From the NCBI RefSeq assembly GCF_000717645.1, contig NZ_JNZZ01000024.1:32758-96757 (forward strand): DNA of 64,000 bases, read 5' to 3'. Under the pieces are notes generated by a model. The model saw only the letters and a program-made list of their open reading frames with translations, made no database searches and was not told the origin of the DNA. The translations under genes were made by a program, and so were the position numbers. Origin of the DNA: Streptomyces californicus. Lineage in GTDB: Bacteria; Actinomycetota; Actinomycetes; Streptomycetales; Streptomycetaceae. Positions 1 through 8,600 of the stretch are shown one piece after another; the stretch's first letter is position 1, and each line of letters begins with the position of its first letter.

Positions 1-728
1 TCAGAACTCAGGAACTCCTCCGACGCTTTCTGCCCCCCGCGCCAGCGCGCGTGCTCGACGTGGGTGGGGGGACCGGGATTCATGCTGAATGGCTAGTGAA
101 GGATGGTTACGAGGTTTGTCTGGTAGACCCCGTGCCCCGTCACGTTGAGGCGGCGTCGGCGGTGTGCCCGGCGGTGGTCGGTGACGCGCGCGACTTGCCT
201 GAGCCGGACGACACCTTTGACGTCGTGCAGCTCCTCGGGCCGCTGTACCACCTGCCCGACCCCGCTGATCGGCAGCGGGCGCTCGCGGAGGCCTCCCGCG
301 TGGCAAAGCCCGGTGGGCTGGTCGCCGCCGCCGCGATCAATCGCTATGCGTCGCTCTTCGAGCACGTGACGTACGCCCACCTGCACACCGAGCGGATTCA
401 CAACTCCGTCTCCAAGATTCTGGAGACGGCGGTCTACGACGGATCGCGGGGGTTCACCCTGTCGTACTTCCACCGGGCGGAAGAGCTGGTGACGGAGCTG
501 GGTGCCTCGGGGCTGGAGAACGTGCGGGTTTTCGGCATCGAGGGCCCGGCCTGGTCGCTAGTGAAGGCGGCAGAGCAGCAGCCGGGCGAAGGTCCCACGG
601 ATGAGCTGATCGCCTCAGCCATGGACGCGGCCCGCATGGCAGAGCCGTACCCGGAACTGCTCGCCGCCAGCTCGCACCTCTTGGCCGTCGGTACCGTTCC
701 GGTCGGCAGCGCTGGCCGACGGCCCTGA
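1..728 (+). CDS. SAM-dependent methyltransferase, 5' end outside the window
   Basis: Class I SAM-dependent methyltransferase of unknown substrate. The motif I glycine loop (LDVGGGTG) lies at about 52-75. An acidic residue ends strand 2 (VCLVDPVP), motif II-like VGDARDLP and DVVQLLGPLYHL follow, and a helical C-terminal half completes a small-molecule methyltransferase fold. The open frame continues upstream of the GTG at 51 to the window edge and encodes RTQELLRRFLPPAPARV, which is normal lead-in to motif I. The true start is therefore outside the window and GTG 51 is not it. It ends 162 bp before rlmN, with no visible functional link to it. Confidence 0.85.
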   Translation, partial: RTQELLRRFLPPAPARVLDVGGGTGIHAEWLVKDGYEVCLVDPVPRHVEAASAVCPAVVGDARDLPEPDDTFDVVQLLGPLYHLPDPADRQRALAEASRVAKPGGLVAAAAINRYASLFEHVTYAHLHTERIHNSVSKILETAVYDGSRGFTLSYFHRAEELVTELGASGLENVRVFGIEGPAWSLVKAAEQQPGEGPTDELIASAMDAARMAEPYPELLAASSHLLAVGTVPVGSAGRRP

Positions 729-890
729 CCTGCGGACGGGGTCAAGGGGCCGGGCCGTCTGTGGGCCGTCGAGGGGCGGCCAACGACGACCCGCAACCAT
801 CATCAACGACCGGCACCGGCCTGCCCGGGTCGCCGCTGAGCTGGGCGATGACCCGGGGCACCTCGGCGTGTCTGCCACACTGGATGAACC

Positions 891-1997
891 ATGCCTAAGC
901 CCGGAGAACTCACTTTCGTCGCGCCCCGCGGAGCCAAGAAGCCCCCGCGCCACCTCGCCGACCTCACGCCCGCCGAGCGCAAGGAAGCGGTGGCCGCGGC
1001 CGGTGAGAAGCCGTTCCGCGCGCAGCAGCTCTCGCAGCACTACTTCTCGCGGTACACCCACGACCCCGCCCAGTGGACCAACGTCCCGGCCGGGTCGCGC
1101 GAGAAGCTGGCCGAGGCGCTGTTCCCCGAGCTGATGTCGGTGGTCCGGCACATCAGCTGCGACGACGACACCACCCGTAAGACCCTGTGGAAGCTGCACG
1201 ACGGGACGCTCGTCGAGTCCGTCCTGATGCGCTACCCGGACCGCGTCACCATGTGCATCTCCTCGCAGGCCGGCTGCGGCATGAACTGCCCGTTCTGCGC
1301 CACCGGCCAGGCCGGCCTCGACCGCAACCTGTCGACCGCCGAGATCGTGCACCAGATCGTCGACGGCATGCGCGCCCTGCGTGACGGTGAGGTCCCCGGC
1401 GGGCCCGCGCGGCTGTCCAACATCGTTTTCATGGGCATGGGCGAGCCGCTCGCCAACTACAACCGGGTGGTCGGCGCGATCCGCCGGCTCACCGACCCGG
1501 AGCCGGACGGCCTCGGCCTCTCGCAGCGCGGGATCACCGTCTCCACCGTGGGCCTGGTCCCGGCCATGCTGCGCTTCGCCGACGAGGGCTTCAAGTGCCG
1601 CCTCGCCGTCTCGCTGCACGCCCCGGACGACGAGCTGCGCGACACCCTGGTCCCCGTCAACACCCGGTGGAAGGTCCGCGAGGTCCTCGACGCCGCCTGG
1701 GAGTACGCGGAGAAGTCCGGCCGCCGGATCTCCATCGAGTACGCCCTGATCCGGGACATCAACGACCAGGCGTGGCGCGGCGACCTCCTCGGCCGGCTGC
1801 TCAAGGGCAAGCGGGTCCACGTCAACCTGATCCCGCTGAACCCCACGCCCGGCTCCAAGTGGACCGCCTCGCGGCCCGAGGACGAGAAGGCGTTCGTCGA
1901 GGCCATCGCGGCCCACGGCGTGCCCGTCACGGTCCGGGACACCCGAGGCCAGGAGATCGACGGGGCCTGCGGGCAGCTCGCCGCCTCCGAGCGGTAG
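891..1997 (+). CDS. rlmN: RlmN, dual-specificity 23S rRNA/tRNA adenine-C2 methyltransferase
   Basis: Radical-SAM enzyme that methylates C2 of A2503 in 23S rRNA (and A37 of some tRNAs in the E. coli enzyme). The protein has 368 residues, the family's usual length. The Cx3Cx2C cluster ligands are C129, C133 and C136 in [13 protein letters not shown]. The two mechanistic cysteines are also present: C122 (TMCISSQ) and C360 (GACGQL near the C-terminus). The [12 protein letters not shown]-binding segment and the NLIPLNP segment are intact. The ATG at 891 begins MPKPGELTF, and no nearby upstream start fits better. The gene stands alone, followed by the TPP riboswitch of the next operon. Confidence 0.96.
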   Translation: MPKPGELTFVAPRGAKKPPRHLADLTPAERKEAVAAAGEKPFRAQQLSQHYFSRYTHDPAQWTNVPAGSREKLAEALFPELMSVVRHISCDDDTTRKTLWKLHDGTLVESVLMRYPDRVTMCISSQAGCGMNCPFCATGQAGLDRNLSTAEIVHQIVDGMRALRDGEVPGGPARLSNIVFMGMGEPLANYNRVVGAIRRLTDPEPDGLGLSQRGITVSTVGLVPAMLRFADEGFKCRLAVSLHAPDDELRDTLVPVNTRWKVREVLDAAWEYAEKSGRRISIEYALIRDINDQAWRGDLLGRLLKGKRVHVNLIPLNPTPGSKWTASRPEDEKAFVEAIAAHGVPVTVRDTRGQEIDGACGQLAASER

Positions 1998-2138
1998 GGG
2001 GCGGCGTCGCGCGCGCCGGCGCGATCTCCCGTCCGCGTGCCGCTGGCCCCCGGCCCGTACGGGCTCCGGCCGAGGGGCTGGAGCCCTTCTGATCGGCCGG
2101 AAATCGCCCGTGTAGCCTGGGCGGCAGTCAACTTCATA

Positions 2139-2243
2139 TTCCGACAGGGGAGCGCCACAGCGCTGAGAGTGCGGCACCAAGGACAGGTTGGCCGCAGACC
2201 CTCTGAACCTCGCCCGGGTCATTCCGGGTAGGAAGTTCGGACC
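2139..2243 (+). promoter_or_regulatory. TPP riboswitch (THI element) controlling thiBPQ
   Basis: The 5' part carries GGGGAGC (2147-2153) followed by the invariant core GCTGAGAGTGCGGC (2162-2175). The 3' part carries GACCCTCTGAACCTCG (2197-2212) and a GGGTCATTCCGGGTAGGAAG tail (2216-2235). TTCCGAC near 2140 and GTTCGGA near 2235 can close P1. This order and spacing are those of the TPP riboswitch. It lies about 90 bp before the start of the thiamine-binding lipoprotein gene, so TPP is expected to switch the importer off. Confidence 0.95.
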
Positions 2244-2307
2244 TTACTCAAGCTGTTGCGCCCTGCCCGCTTCCGGTTCGCCGGTCAGCGGGCGGGGCCG
2301 CGTCTCT

Positions 2308-2327
2308 TCCTGGTCACCTCCAGGAGG
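2308..2327 (+). promoter_or_regulatory. Hairpin over the thiB ribosome binding site
   Basis: TCCTGG (2308-2313) can pair with CCAGGA (2320-2325). The right arm overlaps the Shine-Dalgarno AGGAGG (2322-2327), which sits 6 nt before the ATG. A CCTCC at 2317-2321 is also complementary to GGAGG. I infer that this is part of the riboswitch expression platform acting on translation initiation. No U-tract terminator is visible between the aptamer and the ATG. Confidence 0.5.
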
Positions 2328-2333
2328 AATCAC

Positions 2334-3431
2334 ATGAACACCACCACGAAGTACGCGGCGACCGCGCTCGCCGCGGCGCTCGGCGTCACCGTGCTCGCCG
2401 GCTGCGGCAGCGACGACGGCTCCGCGGGCTCCGGGGCGTCCAAGGGCAGCGGCTCCAAGACCGTGACCCTGGTCAGCCACGACTCCTTCAACGTCTCCAA
2501 GGACGTGCTGGAGGCGTTCACGAAGGAGACCGGCTACACGGTCAAGACCCTCAAGAGCGGCGACGCCGGGGCCGCACTCAACCAGGAGATCCTGACCAAG
2601 GGCTCCCCGCGCGGCGACGTCTTCTTCGGCGTCGACAACACGCTGCTCTCCCGCGCCCTCGACAACGGTCTGTTCACCCCGTACGAGGCGAAGGGCCTGG
2701 ACCGGGTCGCGAAGGACACGCAGCAGGACGAGAAGCACCGTGTCACCCCCGTCGACACCGGCGACATCTGCGTCAACTACGACAAGAAGTACTTCGCCGA
2801 CAAGAAGCTCGCGCCGCCGAAGACCTTCGCGGACCTGCTGAAGCCCGCGTACAAGAACCTCCTCGTCACCGAGAACGCGGCCAGTTCCTCGCCCGGTCTC
2901 GGCTTCCTCCTCGGCACCGTCGCCGCCGAGGGCGAGGACGGCTACGAGGCGTACTGGAAGAAGCTCAAGGCCAACGGCGTCAAGGTCGTCGACGGCTGGG
3001 AGCAGGCGTACAACGAGGAGTTCTCCGGTTCCGCAGGCGGCAAGAAGGCCAAGGCCGACCGTCCGCTCGTCGTCTCCTACGCCTCCAGCCCGCCCGTCGA
3101 GGTGCTCTACGCCGACCCGCAGCCGAAGGAGGCCCCCACCGGGGTCGCCACCGGCACCTGCTTCCGGCAGACCGAGTACGCCGGCCTGCTGACCGGGGCG
3201 AAGAACGAGGCGGGCGGTAAGGCGCTGCTGGACTTCCTGATCAGCAAGACCTTCCAGGAGGACATGCCGCTGACCATGTTCGTCAACCCGGTCGTCGAGG
3301 ACGCCGAGCTGCCGGAGCTGTTCACGAAGCACGGAGAGAAGGTCGACACGCCTCCCACCGTCGCGCCCGAGAAGATCTCCGCCAACCGTGAGCAGTGGAT
3401 CCAGTCGTGGCAGTCGCTGGTCCTGAAGTAG
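2334..3431 (+). CDS. thiB: Thiamine ABC transporter substrate-binding lipoprotein
   Basis: Extracytoplasmic thiamine/TPP-binding component of an ABC importer, 365 residues. Lys-6 begins a signal peptide ending in the lipobox LAGC, with acylated Cys at residue 24. A low-complexity Ser/Gly linker leads into a type 2 periplasmic-binding fold with VTLVSHDSFNVS, typical of TbpA/ThiB, FFGVDNTLLSRA and VDTGDICVNYDKKYF. I chose ATG 2334 because AGGAGG lies 6 nt upstream and the signal peptide starts there; the open frame extends upstream to 2256 but that part looks noncoding. The TPP riboswitch upstream and permease/ATPase genes downstream fix the substrate as thiamine-related. The gene overlaps the permease gene. 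Confidence 0.93.
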   Translation: MNTTTKYAATALAAALGVTVLAGCGSDDGSAGSGASKGSGSKTVTLVSHDSFNVSKDVLEAFTKETGYTVKTLKSGDAGAALNQEILTKGSPRGDVFFGVDNTLLSRALDNGLFTPYEAKGLDRVAKDTQQDEKHRVTPVDTGDICVNYDKKYFADKKLAPPKTFADLLKPAYKNLLVTENAASSSPGLGFLLGTVAAEGEDGYEAYWKKLKANGVKVVDGWEQAYNEEFSGSAGGKKAKADRPLVVSYASSPPVEVLYADPQPKEAPTGVATGTCFRQTEYAGLLTGAKNEAGGKALLDFLISKTFQEDMPLTMFVNPVVEDAELPELFTKHGEKVDTPPTVAPEKISANREQWIQSWQSLVLK

Positions 3432-5128
3432 AGCCCGGGAAGCGGCCCGCCCGCCCCGCGCCGCCCGCGCGCGGGGCCGGGCGGCGCGGGGCGGCCCTGC
3501 GGCTCGGTCTGATGGCCGTGCCCGTCGCCTTCTTCGCGCTGTTCTTCGCCTACCCCGTGACGGCGATCGTCGGCCGCGGGTTCAGAACGGACGACGGCTG
3601 GCGGTTCGGGCGGATCGGCGAGGTGCTGGGCCGCCCGGACATCCTCGACGTCCTCTGGTTCACCACCTGGCAGGCGCTCGCCTCGACCGCGCTCACCCTG
3701 CTGATCGCGCTGCCCGGCGCGTACGTCTTCGCCCGCTTCGCCTTCCCCGGCAAACAGGTGCTGCGGGCCGTCGTGACCGTGCCGTTCGTGCTGCCGACCG
3801 TCGTCGTCGGCACCGCGTTCCTGGCCGTACTGGGGCGCGGCGGGCTCCTCGACGAGCTGTGGGGCGTCCGCCTCGACACCACCGTCTGGGCGATCCTGCT
3901 GGCCCACGTCTTCTTCAACTACGCCGTGGTGGTCCGTACGGTCGGCGGCCTCTGGTCCCAGCTCGACCCGCGCCAGGAGGAGGCCGCACGGGTGCTGGGG
4001 GCCGGAAGGTTCGCCGCCTTCCGCCGGGTGACGCTGCCCGCGCTCGTCCCGGCCGTCGCCGCCGCCGCGCTGATGGTCTTCCTCTTCACCTTCACCTCCT
4101 TCGGCGTCGTGCAGATCCTCGGCGGACCGGCGTACTCCACCCTGGAGGTGGAGGTCTACCGGCAGACCGCCCAACTGCTGGACCTGCCGACCGCCGCCGT
4201 GCTGACCCTGGTGCAGTTCACCGCCGTCGGCGCGATCCTCGCCGTGCACGCCGTGACCGTACGCCGCCGGGAACGGGCGCTGAAGCTGGTCGACCCGGCG
4301 CAGACCTCCCGCCCGCCGCGCGGAGCCGGACAGTGGGCGCTGCTCGGCGGGGTCCTGCTCACCGCACTGCTGCTGATCCTGCTGCCCCTCGGCGTGCTGG
4401 TGGAGCGGTCTCTCGACGGGCCCGGGGGGTACGGCTTCGGCTACTACCGGGCCCTCCAGTCGGCCGGGTCCGGCGCCACCTCCACCTTCCTGGTGCCGCC
4501 GCTGGAGGCCGTGGGCAACTCCCTGCGGTACGCGCTCGTCGCGACGCTCATCGCCCTCGTCGTCGGCGGACTCGCGGCGGCGGCCCTGACCCGGCGGGCC
4601 GGGCGGCTGGTCCGGGGCTTCGACGCGCTGCTGATGCTGCCGCTCGGGGTCTCCGCCGTGACCGTGGGCTTCGGCTTCCTGATCACCCTGGACAAGCCGC
4701 CGTTCGACCTGCGGACCTCCTGGATCCTGGTCCCGCTGGCGCAGGCGCTGGTCGGCGTCCCCTTCGTCGTACGGACCATGCTGCCGGTGCTCCGCGCGGT
4801 CGACGAACGGCTGCGGGAGGCCGCGGCCGTGCTCGGGGCCTCCCCGCTGCGGGCCTGGCGGGAGGTCGATCTGCCGCTGGTACGGCGGGCGGTGCTCGTC
4901 GCGGCGGGCTTCGCCTTCGCCGTGTCGCTCGGGGAGTTCGGCGCGACGGTCTTCATCGCCCGGCCCGACACCCCGACCCTGCCGGTCGCCGTGGCCCGGC
5001 TGCTCGGCCGGTCCGGGGAGCTCAACTACGGGCAGGCGATGGCCCTGAGCACGATCCTCATGCTGGTGTGCGCGGTGTCGCTGCTGCTCCTGGAGCGCAT
5101 CCGCACCGACCGATCAGGGGAGTTCTGA
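3395..5128 (+). CDS. thiP: Thiamine ABC transporter permease (fused two-domain)
   Basis: Integral membrane subunit of the thiamine importer, about 577 residues with roughly 12 predicted membrane segments. It is a tandem fusion of two BPD_transp_1 domains. Each half carries a cytoplasmic EAA loop that docks the ATPase: EEAARVLGAGRFAAFRRVTL in the first and REAAAVLGASPLRAWREVDL in the second. The start is uncertain. GTG 3395 and GTG 3407 overlap the 3' end of thiB, and ATG 3512 is also in frame. None has a strong Shine-Dalgarno, so translation may depend on coupling to thiB. The stop is 5 bp before the ATPase start. Confidence 0.9.
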   Translation: MDPVVAVAGPEVEPGKRPARPAPPARGAGRRGAALRLGLMAVPVAFFALFFAYPVTAIVGRGFRTDDGWRFGRIGEVLGRPDILDVLWFTTWQALASTALTLLIALPGAYVFARFAFPGKQVLRAVVTVPFVLPTVVVGTAFLAVLGRGGLLDELWGVRLDTTVWAILLAHVFFNYAVVVRTVGGLWSQLDPRQEEAARVLGAGRFAAFRRVTLPALVPAVAAAALMVFLFTFTSFGVVQILGGPAYSTLEVEVYRQTAQLLDLPTAAVLTLVQFTAVGAILAVHAVTVRRRERALKLVDPAQTSRPPRGAGQWALLGGVLLTALLLILLPLGVLVERSLDGPGGYGFGYYRALQSAGSGATSTFLVPPLEAVGNSLRYALVATLIALVVGGLAAAALTRRAGRLVRGFDALLMLPLGVSAVTVGFGFLITLDKPPFDLRTSWILVPLAQALVGVPFVVRTMLPVLRAVDERLREAAAVLGASPLRAWREVDLPLVRRAVLVAAGFAFAVSLGEFGATVFIARPDTPTLPVAVARLLGRSGELNYGQAMALSTILMLVCAVSLLLLERIRTDRSGEF

Positions 5129-5133
5129 ACGAG

Positions 5134-6162
5134 ATGCTGAGTCTGCGGGAAGCCACCGTGCGGTTCGGGAAGCGGACGGCGCTGGACGCGGTGGACCTGG
5201 AGGTCGCCGACCACCGGATCGTCTGCCTGCTCGGCCCCAGCGGCAGCGGGAAGTCCACCCTGCTGAGGGCCGTCGCCGGGCTCCAGCCGATGGACGGCGG
5301 CCGGGTGCTGCTGGACGGCCGGGACCAGGCGGGCGTCCCGGTGCACCGGCGCGGCCTCGGCCTGATGTTCCAGGACCACCAGCTCTTCCCGCACCGGGAC
5401 GTCGGCGCCAACATCGCCTTCGGGCTGCGGATGCACGGCGCCGGACGGGCCGAGACGGACGCCCGGGTCCGCGAACTGCTGGAGCTGGTCGGGCTGCCCG
5501 GGGCCGAACGCCGCGCGGTCGCCGCGCTCTCCGGCGGTGAGCAGCAGCGCGTCGCCCTGGCCCGCGCCCTCGCCCCGCGCCCGAAGCTGCTGATGCTGGA
5601 CGAACCGCTCGGGCAGCTCGACCGGAGCCTGCGCGAACGGATCGTCGTCGAACTGCGCACGCTCTTCCGGGAGCTGGGCACCACCGTGCTGGCCGTCACC
5701 CACGACCAGGGCGAGGCCTTCGCGCTCGCCGACCGGGTGGTCGTGATGCGGGACGGCGGGATCGCGCAGGAGGGCAGCCCGCTGGAGGTCTGGCAGCGGC
5801 CGGCCTCGGCGTTCGTCGCCCGGTTCCTCGGCTTCGACAACGTCACCGCGGCGACCGTGACCGGGCCGGCTGCCGCCACCGCCTGGGGGAAGGTCCCGGT
5901 GCCCGAGGGGTCCCCGCAGGGCGAGGCCGACCTGCTGGTCCGGCCCGCCGGCGTCCTGATCGGCGCGCCGGAGGAGGGGCTGCGCTGCACGGTCGGCGCC
6001 CGCACCTTCCGGGGCAACCACGTGACCGTACGGCTGCTGCCCGAGAACGCGCCGGTCCTGGAGGCCGACTGCGCCCTGCGGGACACCCCGGACGAGGGCG
6101 CGGTCGTCGGCGTCCGCTTCGACGCGGCGGAGACGGTGGTGCTGCCGGGCGAGAGCCGCTGA
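5134..6162 (+). CDS. thiQ: Thiamine ABC transporter ATP-binding protein
   Basis: Cytoplasmic ATPase that powers thiamine import, 342 residues. Walker A is GPSGSGKST at residues 34-42. The Q-loop lies in LMFQDHQLFPHRDV, the signature LSGGEQQR starts at about 132, Walker B is LLMLDEP at 152-158, and the H-loop is AVTHDQGEAFALADR. The final ~100 residues form a TOBE-like regulatory domain. ATG 5134 follows the permease stop by 5 bp with AGGGGAG just upstream. The frame is open far upstream, but that part is antisense-quality GC-rich sequence inside the permease gene. It is the last gene of the TPP-controlled operon. Confidence 0.94.
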   Translation: MLSLREATVRFGKRTALDAVDLEVADHRIVCLLGPSGSGKSTLLRAVAGLQPMDGGRVLLDGRDQAGVPVHRRGLGLMFQDHQLFPHRDVGANIAFGLRMHGAGRAETDARVRELLELVGLPGAERRAVAALSGGEQQRVALARALAPRPKLLMLDEPLGQLDRSLRERIVVELRTLFRELGTTVLAVTHDQGEAFALADRVVVMRDGGIAQEGSPLEVWQRPASAFVARFLGFDNVTAATVTGPAAATAWGKVPVPEGSPQGEADLLVRPAGVLIGAPEEGLRCTVGARTFRGNHVTVRLLPENAPVLEADCALRDTPDEGAVVGVRFDAAETVVLPGESR

Positions 6163-6295
6163 GGAGGTGCGCCCGGGGGAGGGCATCCCGCCGGACGCGC
6201 AGCAGCCTCGACGGGACGGCCGGACGCCTACCGCCCTGTCGGCCCCCGGGCTTTCCCCTGCCCGGCGGGACCCCGGCCGCGCAGCCGCCACTACC

Positions 6296-6428
6296 GGGGA
6301 CGGCCGGGCCGACAAGGTAGGTCCGGACGCGCATTGCCCGGTGGGGACGGCCGAGCCGACAAGGCGGGTCCGGACGCAGCCGCCCGGTGGGAACGGCCCG
6401 ACCGACCGGGCGTGCCCGGACGGACGAG
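6296..6428. repeat. Imperfect ~46-bp tandem repeat, about 2.8 copies
   Basis: Units beginning GGGGACGGCCGGGCCGAC (6296), GGGGACGGCCGAGCCGAC (6343) and GGGAACGGCCCGACCGAC (6389) follow one another at a 46-47 bp period. Each contains GTCCGGACGC or GCCCGGACG in its second half. They fill the 340-bp gap between thiQ and the convergent permease gene, in which I see no credible ORF. The repeat lies just upstream of a strong terminator hairpin. Confidence 0.7.
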
Positions 6429-6456
6429 CCCGTGGCCTGCGGCGGGCCCGGACAGC

Positions 6457-6501
6457 CGGAAGGGGCTCCCGGCGGGCGTCGTGCCCCGGGAGCCCCTTCC
6501 G
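6457..6501. terminator. Bidirectional terminator between thiQ and the ABC permease gene
   Basis: A perfect 16-bp inverted repeat (arms 6457-6472 and 6486-6501, left arm CGGAAGGGGCTCCCGG) has a 13-nt loop. It lies between two convergent genes, 4 bp beyond the stop of the minus-strand permease. There is no long T-tract, as is usual for Streptomyces terminators. Confidence 0.8.
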
Positions 6502-6504
6502 CGT

Positions 6505-7665
6505 TCACTTCGTCAGCGGTACCGCCGCCACCTGCGCGATCACCCAGGTCAGCGGTGCGAACAGGGCCAGCAGCGCGGCCGCCCGCAGCATCGTCGCCCG
6601 GCGCAGGGTGGCCGCCGGGGCGCCCATCCGGAGCAGCACCTCGACGGTGTGGGCGCGGGCGTGCTTGGCCTCCAGCGCCGAGGTCAGGAGGGTCGCCGTC
6701 GTACAGCCGATGACCAGCACCGCCCCGAGCGCGGTGAGCGGACCGTACGGGCGGTCGTCACCGCCGTACAGCGCGGACGCGGCGATCGCCGCCGACACCA
6801 CCGCGCAGACGACCCCGAGCGGGCGGCCGATCCGGCGTGCCTCGTCCATCAGGACCCGGCCCGCCAGCAGCCGTACGGCCCCGGGGCGCACCGCCTGGAG
6901 CACCCGCCCGCACAGGTACGTCAGGCTCGGGCCCGCCATCGCCAGGCCGACCGCGGTCAGCGTCCACCCGATCAGGACCGCCACCGGGGTGGAGTCGTAC
7001 CGCCCGGGCAGCGGGAAGGCGTTGCCGCCCGTCCCGCGCGAGGCGATCGCCTCCACCGCCAGTCCGGCGGCGACCAGGGCCACGCCCCAGGGGAGGCCGG
7101 CCGGTGCGGGGGCGGGCTCCGGCAGCTCCTCGGAGCCGAAGGCGGCCCGCGCCGGGTCCGGCCGCGACCGCAGCGCCAGCGCCCCGGCCACCGACGCGGT
7201 CACCGGCACGACCGCCAGCAGCAGCAGCGCGGCGGCCAACGGCAGCGGGGTGCCCGCGCCCAGGAACTCCGCCGCGCCGCCGTCGAACGGCATCCCGGTC
7301 AGATCGCCGCGCAGATGCAGGAAGAAGAGCAGCGCCACCACCGAGCCGAGCGTGGTGGAGACGGCCGTGGAGACCGCGGCCAGCGCCGAGAGCCGTACCG
7401 GCCCCATGCCCAGCGCGGAGAGGCCCGGCCGCGGCCGGGTGCTCGGGTCGGCGCGGGCCACCGCCACGGCGAACTGCACGGTGGCGGCCAGCGGGACGAA
7501 GCACCACAGCAGCCGGAGCACCGAACCGGCGGAGGCGGGGTGCGCCACGGCGTACCCGAGGGCGCACAGGAGGAGGAACCCGACGCCGGCCGAGGCGGCG
7601 GCCACCAGCAGCCGCCGGACCAGGACGAGGGGATGCGAACCGCGGGCTAGACGGAGAGCGAGCAC
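6505..7665 (-). CDS. ABC transporter permease, FtsX-like (substrate unknown)
   Basis: Membrane protein of 386 residues with about eight hydrophobic segments, including VRRLLVAAASAGVGFLLLC near the N-terminus and LLALFAPLTWVIAQVAAV near the end. The central loops are Ala/Pro-rich. I recognise no substrate-determining motif. Organisation and partner suggest a MacB/FtsX-type exporter or a peptide-sensing ABC system. GTG 7665 starts inside the 3' end of the ATPase gene (19-bp overlap), consistent with translational coupling. The frame is open further upstream but there overlaps the ATPase gene completely. Confidence 0.75.
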   Translation of the reverse strand: MLALRLARGSHPLVLVRRLLVAAASAGVGFLLLCALGYAVAHPASAGSVLRLLWCFVPLAATVQFAVAVARADPSTRPRPGLSALGMGPVRLSALAAVSTAVSTTLGSVVALLFFLHLRGDLTGMPFDGGAAEFLGAGTPLPLAAALLLLAVVPVTASVAGALALRSRPDPARAAFGSEELPEPAPAPAGLPWGVALVAAGLAVEAIASRGTGGNAFPLPGRYDSTPVAVLIGWTLTAVGLAMAGPSLTYLCGRVLQAVRPGAVRLLAGRVLMDEARRIGRPLGVVCAVVSAAIAASALYGGDDRPYGPLTALGAVLVIGCTTATLLTSALEAKHARAHTVEVLLRMGAPAATLRRATMLRAAALLALFAPLTWVIAQVAAVPLTK

Positions 7666-8384
7666 GCCGCGCGGCCCTCCGCTTCCGGTTTCGTGGGCAC
7701 GGTGACGGTGGCGACGCAGCGCCCGTCCAGCATGGGGATCCTGCGGTCGGCGAGTGCGGCGACCTCCGGATCGAGCGTGGCCAGTACGACGGTGATGCCG
7801 TGCGAGCGGGCCGCCGCGGTCAGGGTGCGCAGCAGTTGGGCGCGGTCCGTGCGGTGCAGGGTCGCGGTGGGTTCGTCCGCGAAGACCACCGTCGGCGATC
7901 CGCACAGGGCGCGGGCCACGGAGATCCGCTGGCGCTGCGCCTGGAGCAGGGCGTACGGCCGTTTCTTGGCGTACGCGGCGATGTCCAGGCGTTCCATCCA
8001 CTCGGCGGACGCCTTCCGGGCCGCCCGGTGCGAGACGCCGCGCAGCAGCAGGGGCAGTGCCACGTTCTCCCGGACGGTCAGCTCGGGGACCAGCTCCGGG
8101 TCCGACCCGATCCAGCCGAAGCGCTCGCGGCGCAGCCGCTCGCGGACCCGGGGGGCCATGGTGTGGACGGGCACGCTGTTGAACCAGACCTCGCCCTCCT
8201 GGGGCACCAGGCGGCCCGAGAGGCAGTGCAGCAGCGTCGTCTTCCCGCTGCCGCGCGGTCCGGTCACGGCGAGGATCTCGGCGTCCCGGACGCCGATCGA
8301 GACACCGCCGAGACCGGGCGATCCGTTGTGGGAGTGGTGCAGGGAGCGCGCCCAGATCACATCGTTGTCCGGCGGGGCCACCAT
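7647..8384 (-). CDS. ABC transporter ATP-binding protein with degenerate signature motif
   Basis: ATPase subunit of 245 residues paired with the downstream permease. Walker A is GPRGSGKTT and Walker B is VVFADEPTATL. The region normally reading LSGGQ is ALLQAQRQRISVARAL, so the C-loop serine and both glycines are missing. This would weaken hydrolysis or make the ATPase regulatory. The D-loop (ATLHRTDR) is also atypical, and no clear H-loop histidine follows VVLATLDPE. I chose ATG 8384 because GAGGT precedes it by 7 nt; an in-frame GTG at 8393 is possible. A perfect 20-bp palindrome lies upstream. Confidence 0.85.
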   Translation of the reverse strand: MVAPPDNDVIWARSLHHSHNGSPGLGGVSIGVRDAEILAVTGPRGSGKTTLLHCLSGRLVPQEGEVWFNSVPVHTMAPRVRERLRRERFGWIGSDPELVPELTVRENVALPLLLRGVSHRAARKASAEWMERLDIAAYAKKRPYALLQAQRQRISVARALCGSPTVVFADEPTATLHRTDRAQLLRTLTAAARSHGITVVLATLDPEVAALADRRIPMLDGRCVATVTVPTKPEAEGRAACSLSV

Positions 8385-8415
8385 GGCGTACACCTCGGTT
8401 CAGGTCAGATTTCCC

Positions 8416-8435
8416 GTTCCCCCGTACGGGGGAAC
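8416..8435. promoter_or_regulatory. Perfect 20-bp palindrome upstream of the ABC operon
   Basis: GTTCCCCCGTACGGGGGAAC is fully symmetrical. It is centred about 42 bp upstream of the ATPase ATG (minus strand), where an operator would sit. I do not recognise the regulator. A role as a simple terminator is unlikely because no gene ends nearby. Confidence 0.55.
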
Positions 8436-8499
8436 GAAGACGCGGCCGATCGGTCACTGGGCACCGTAGATAGTCGGACCGGTGCGGGTGAACGGCGCG

Positions 8500-8545
8500 C
8501 GGCCCGGACACCCCCCTTCTCACTCGAAGGGGCGTATCCGGGCCG
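8500..8545 (-). terminator. Terminator of the aminotransferase gene
   Basis: CGGCCCGGA (8500-8508) pairs with TCCGGGCCG (8537-8545), and inner CCCCTT (8513-8518) pairs with AAGGGG (8527-8532). Together they form a long two-part hairpin downstream of the stop of the minus-strand aminotransferase gene. Confidence 0.65.
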
Positions 8546-8600
8546 TGTGGACCGATGAAATGACCGCTGGGCGGCTATCGGCCTGGGGACCTGGTGGCGG

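Noticed and set aside
3859..5133. Upstream extension of the thiQ reading frame
   Set aside because: It lies wholly inside thiP and encodes Arg/Pro/Gly-rich noise. The ABC domain begins at ATG 5134.
6167..7705. Long plus-strand frame opposite the ABC permease
   Set aside because: It is Ser/Arg/Pro-rich antisense translation, and it runs through the terminator and repeat.
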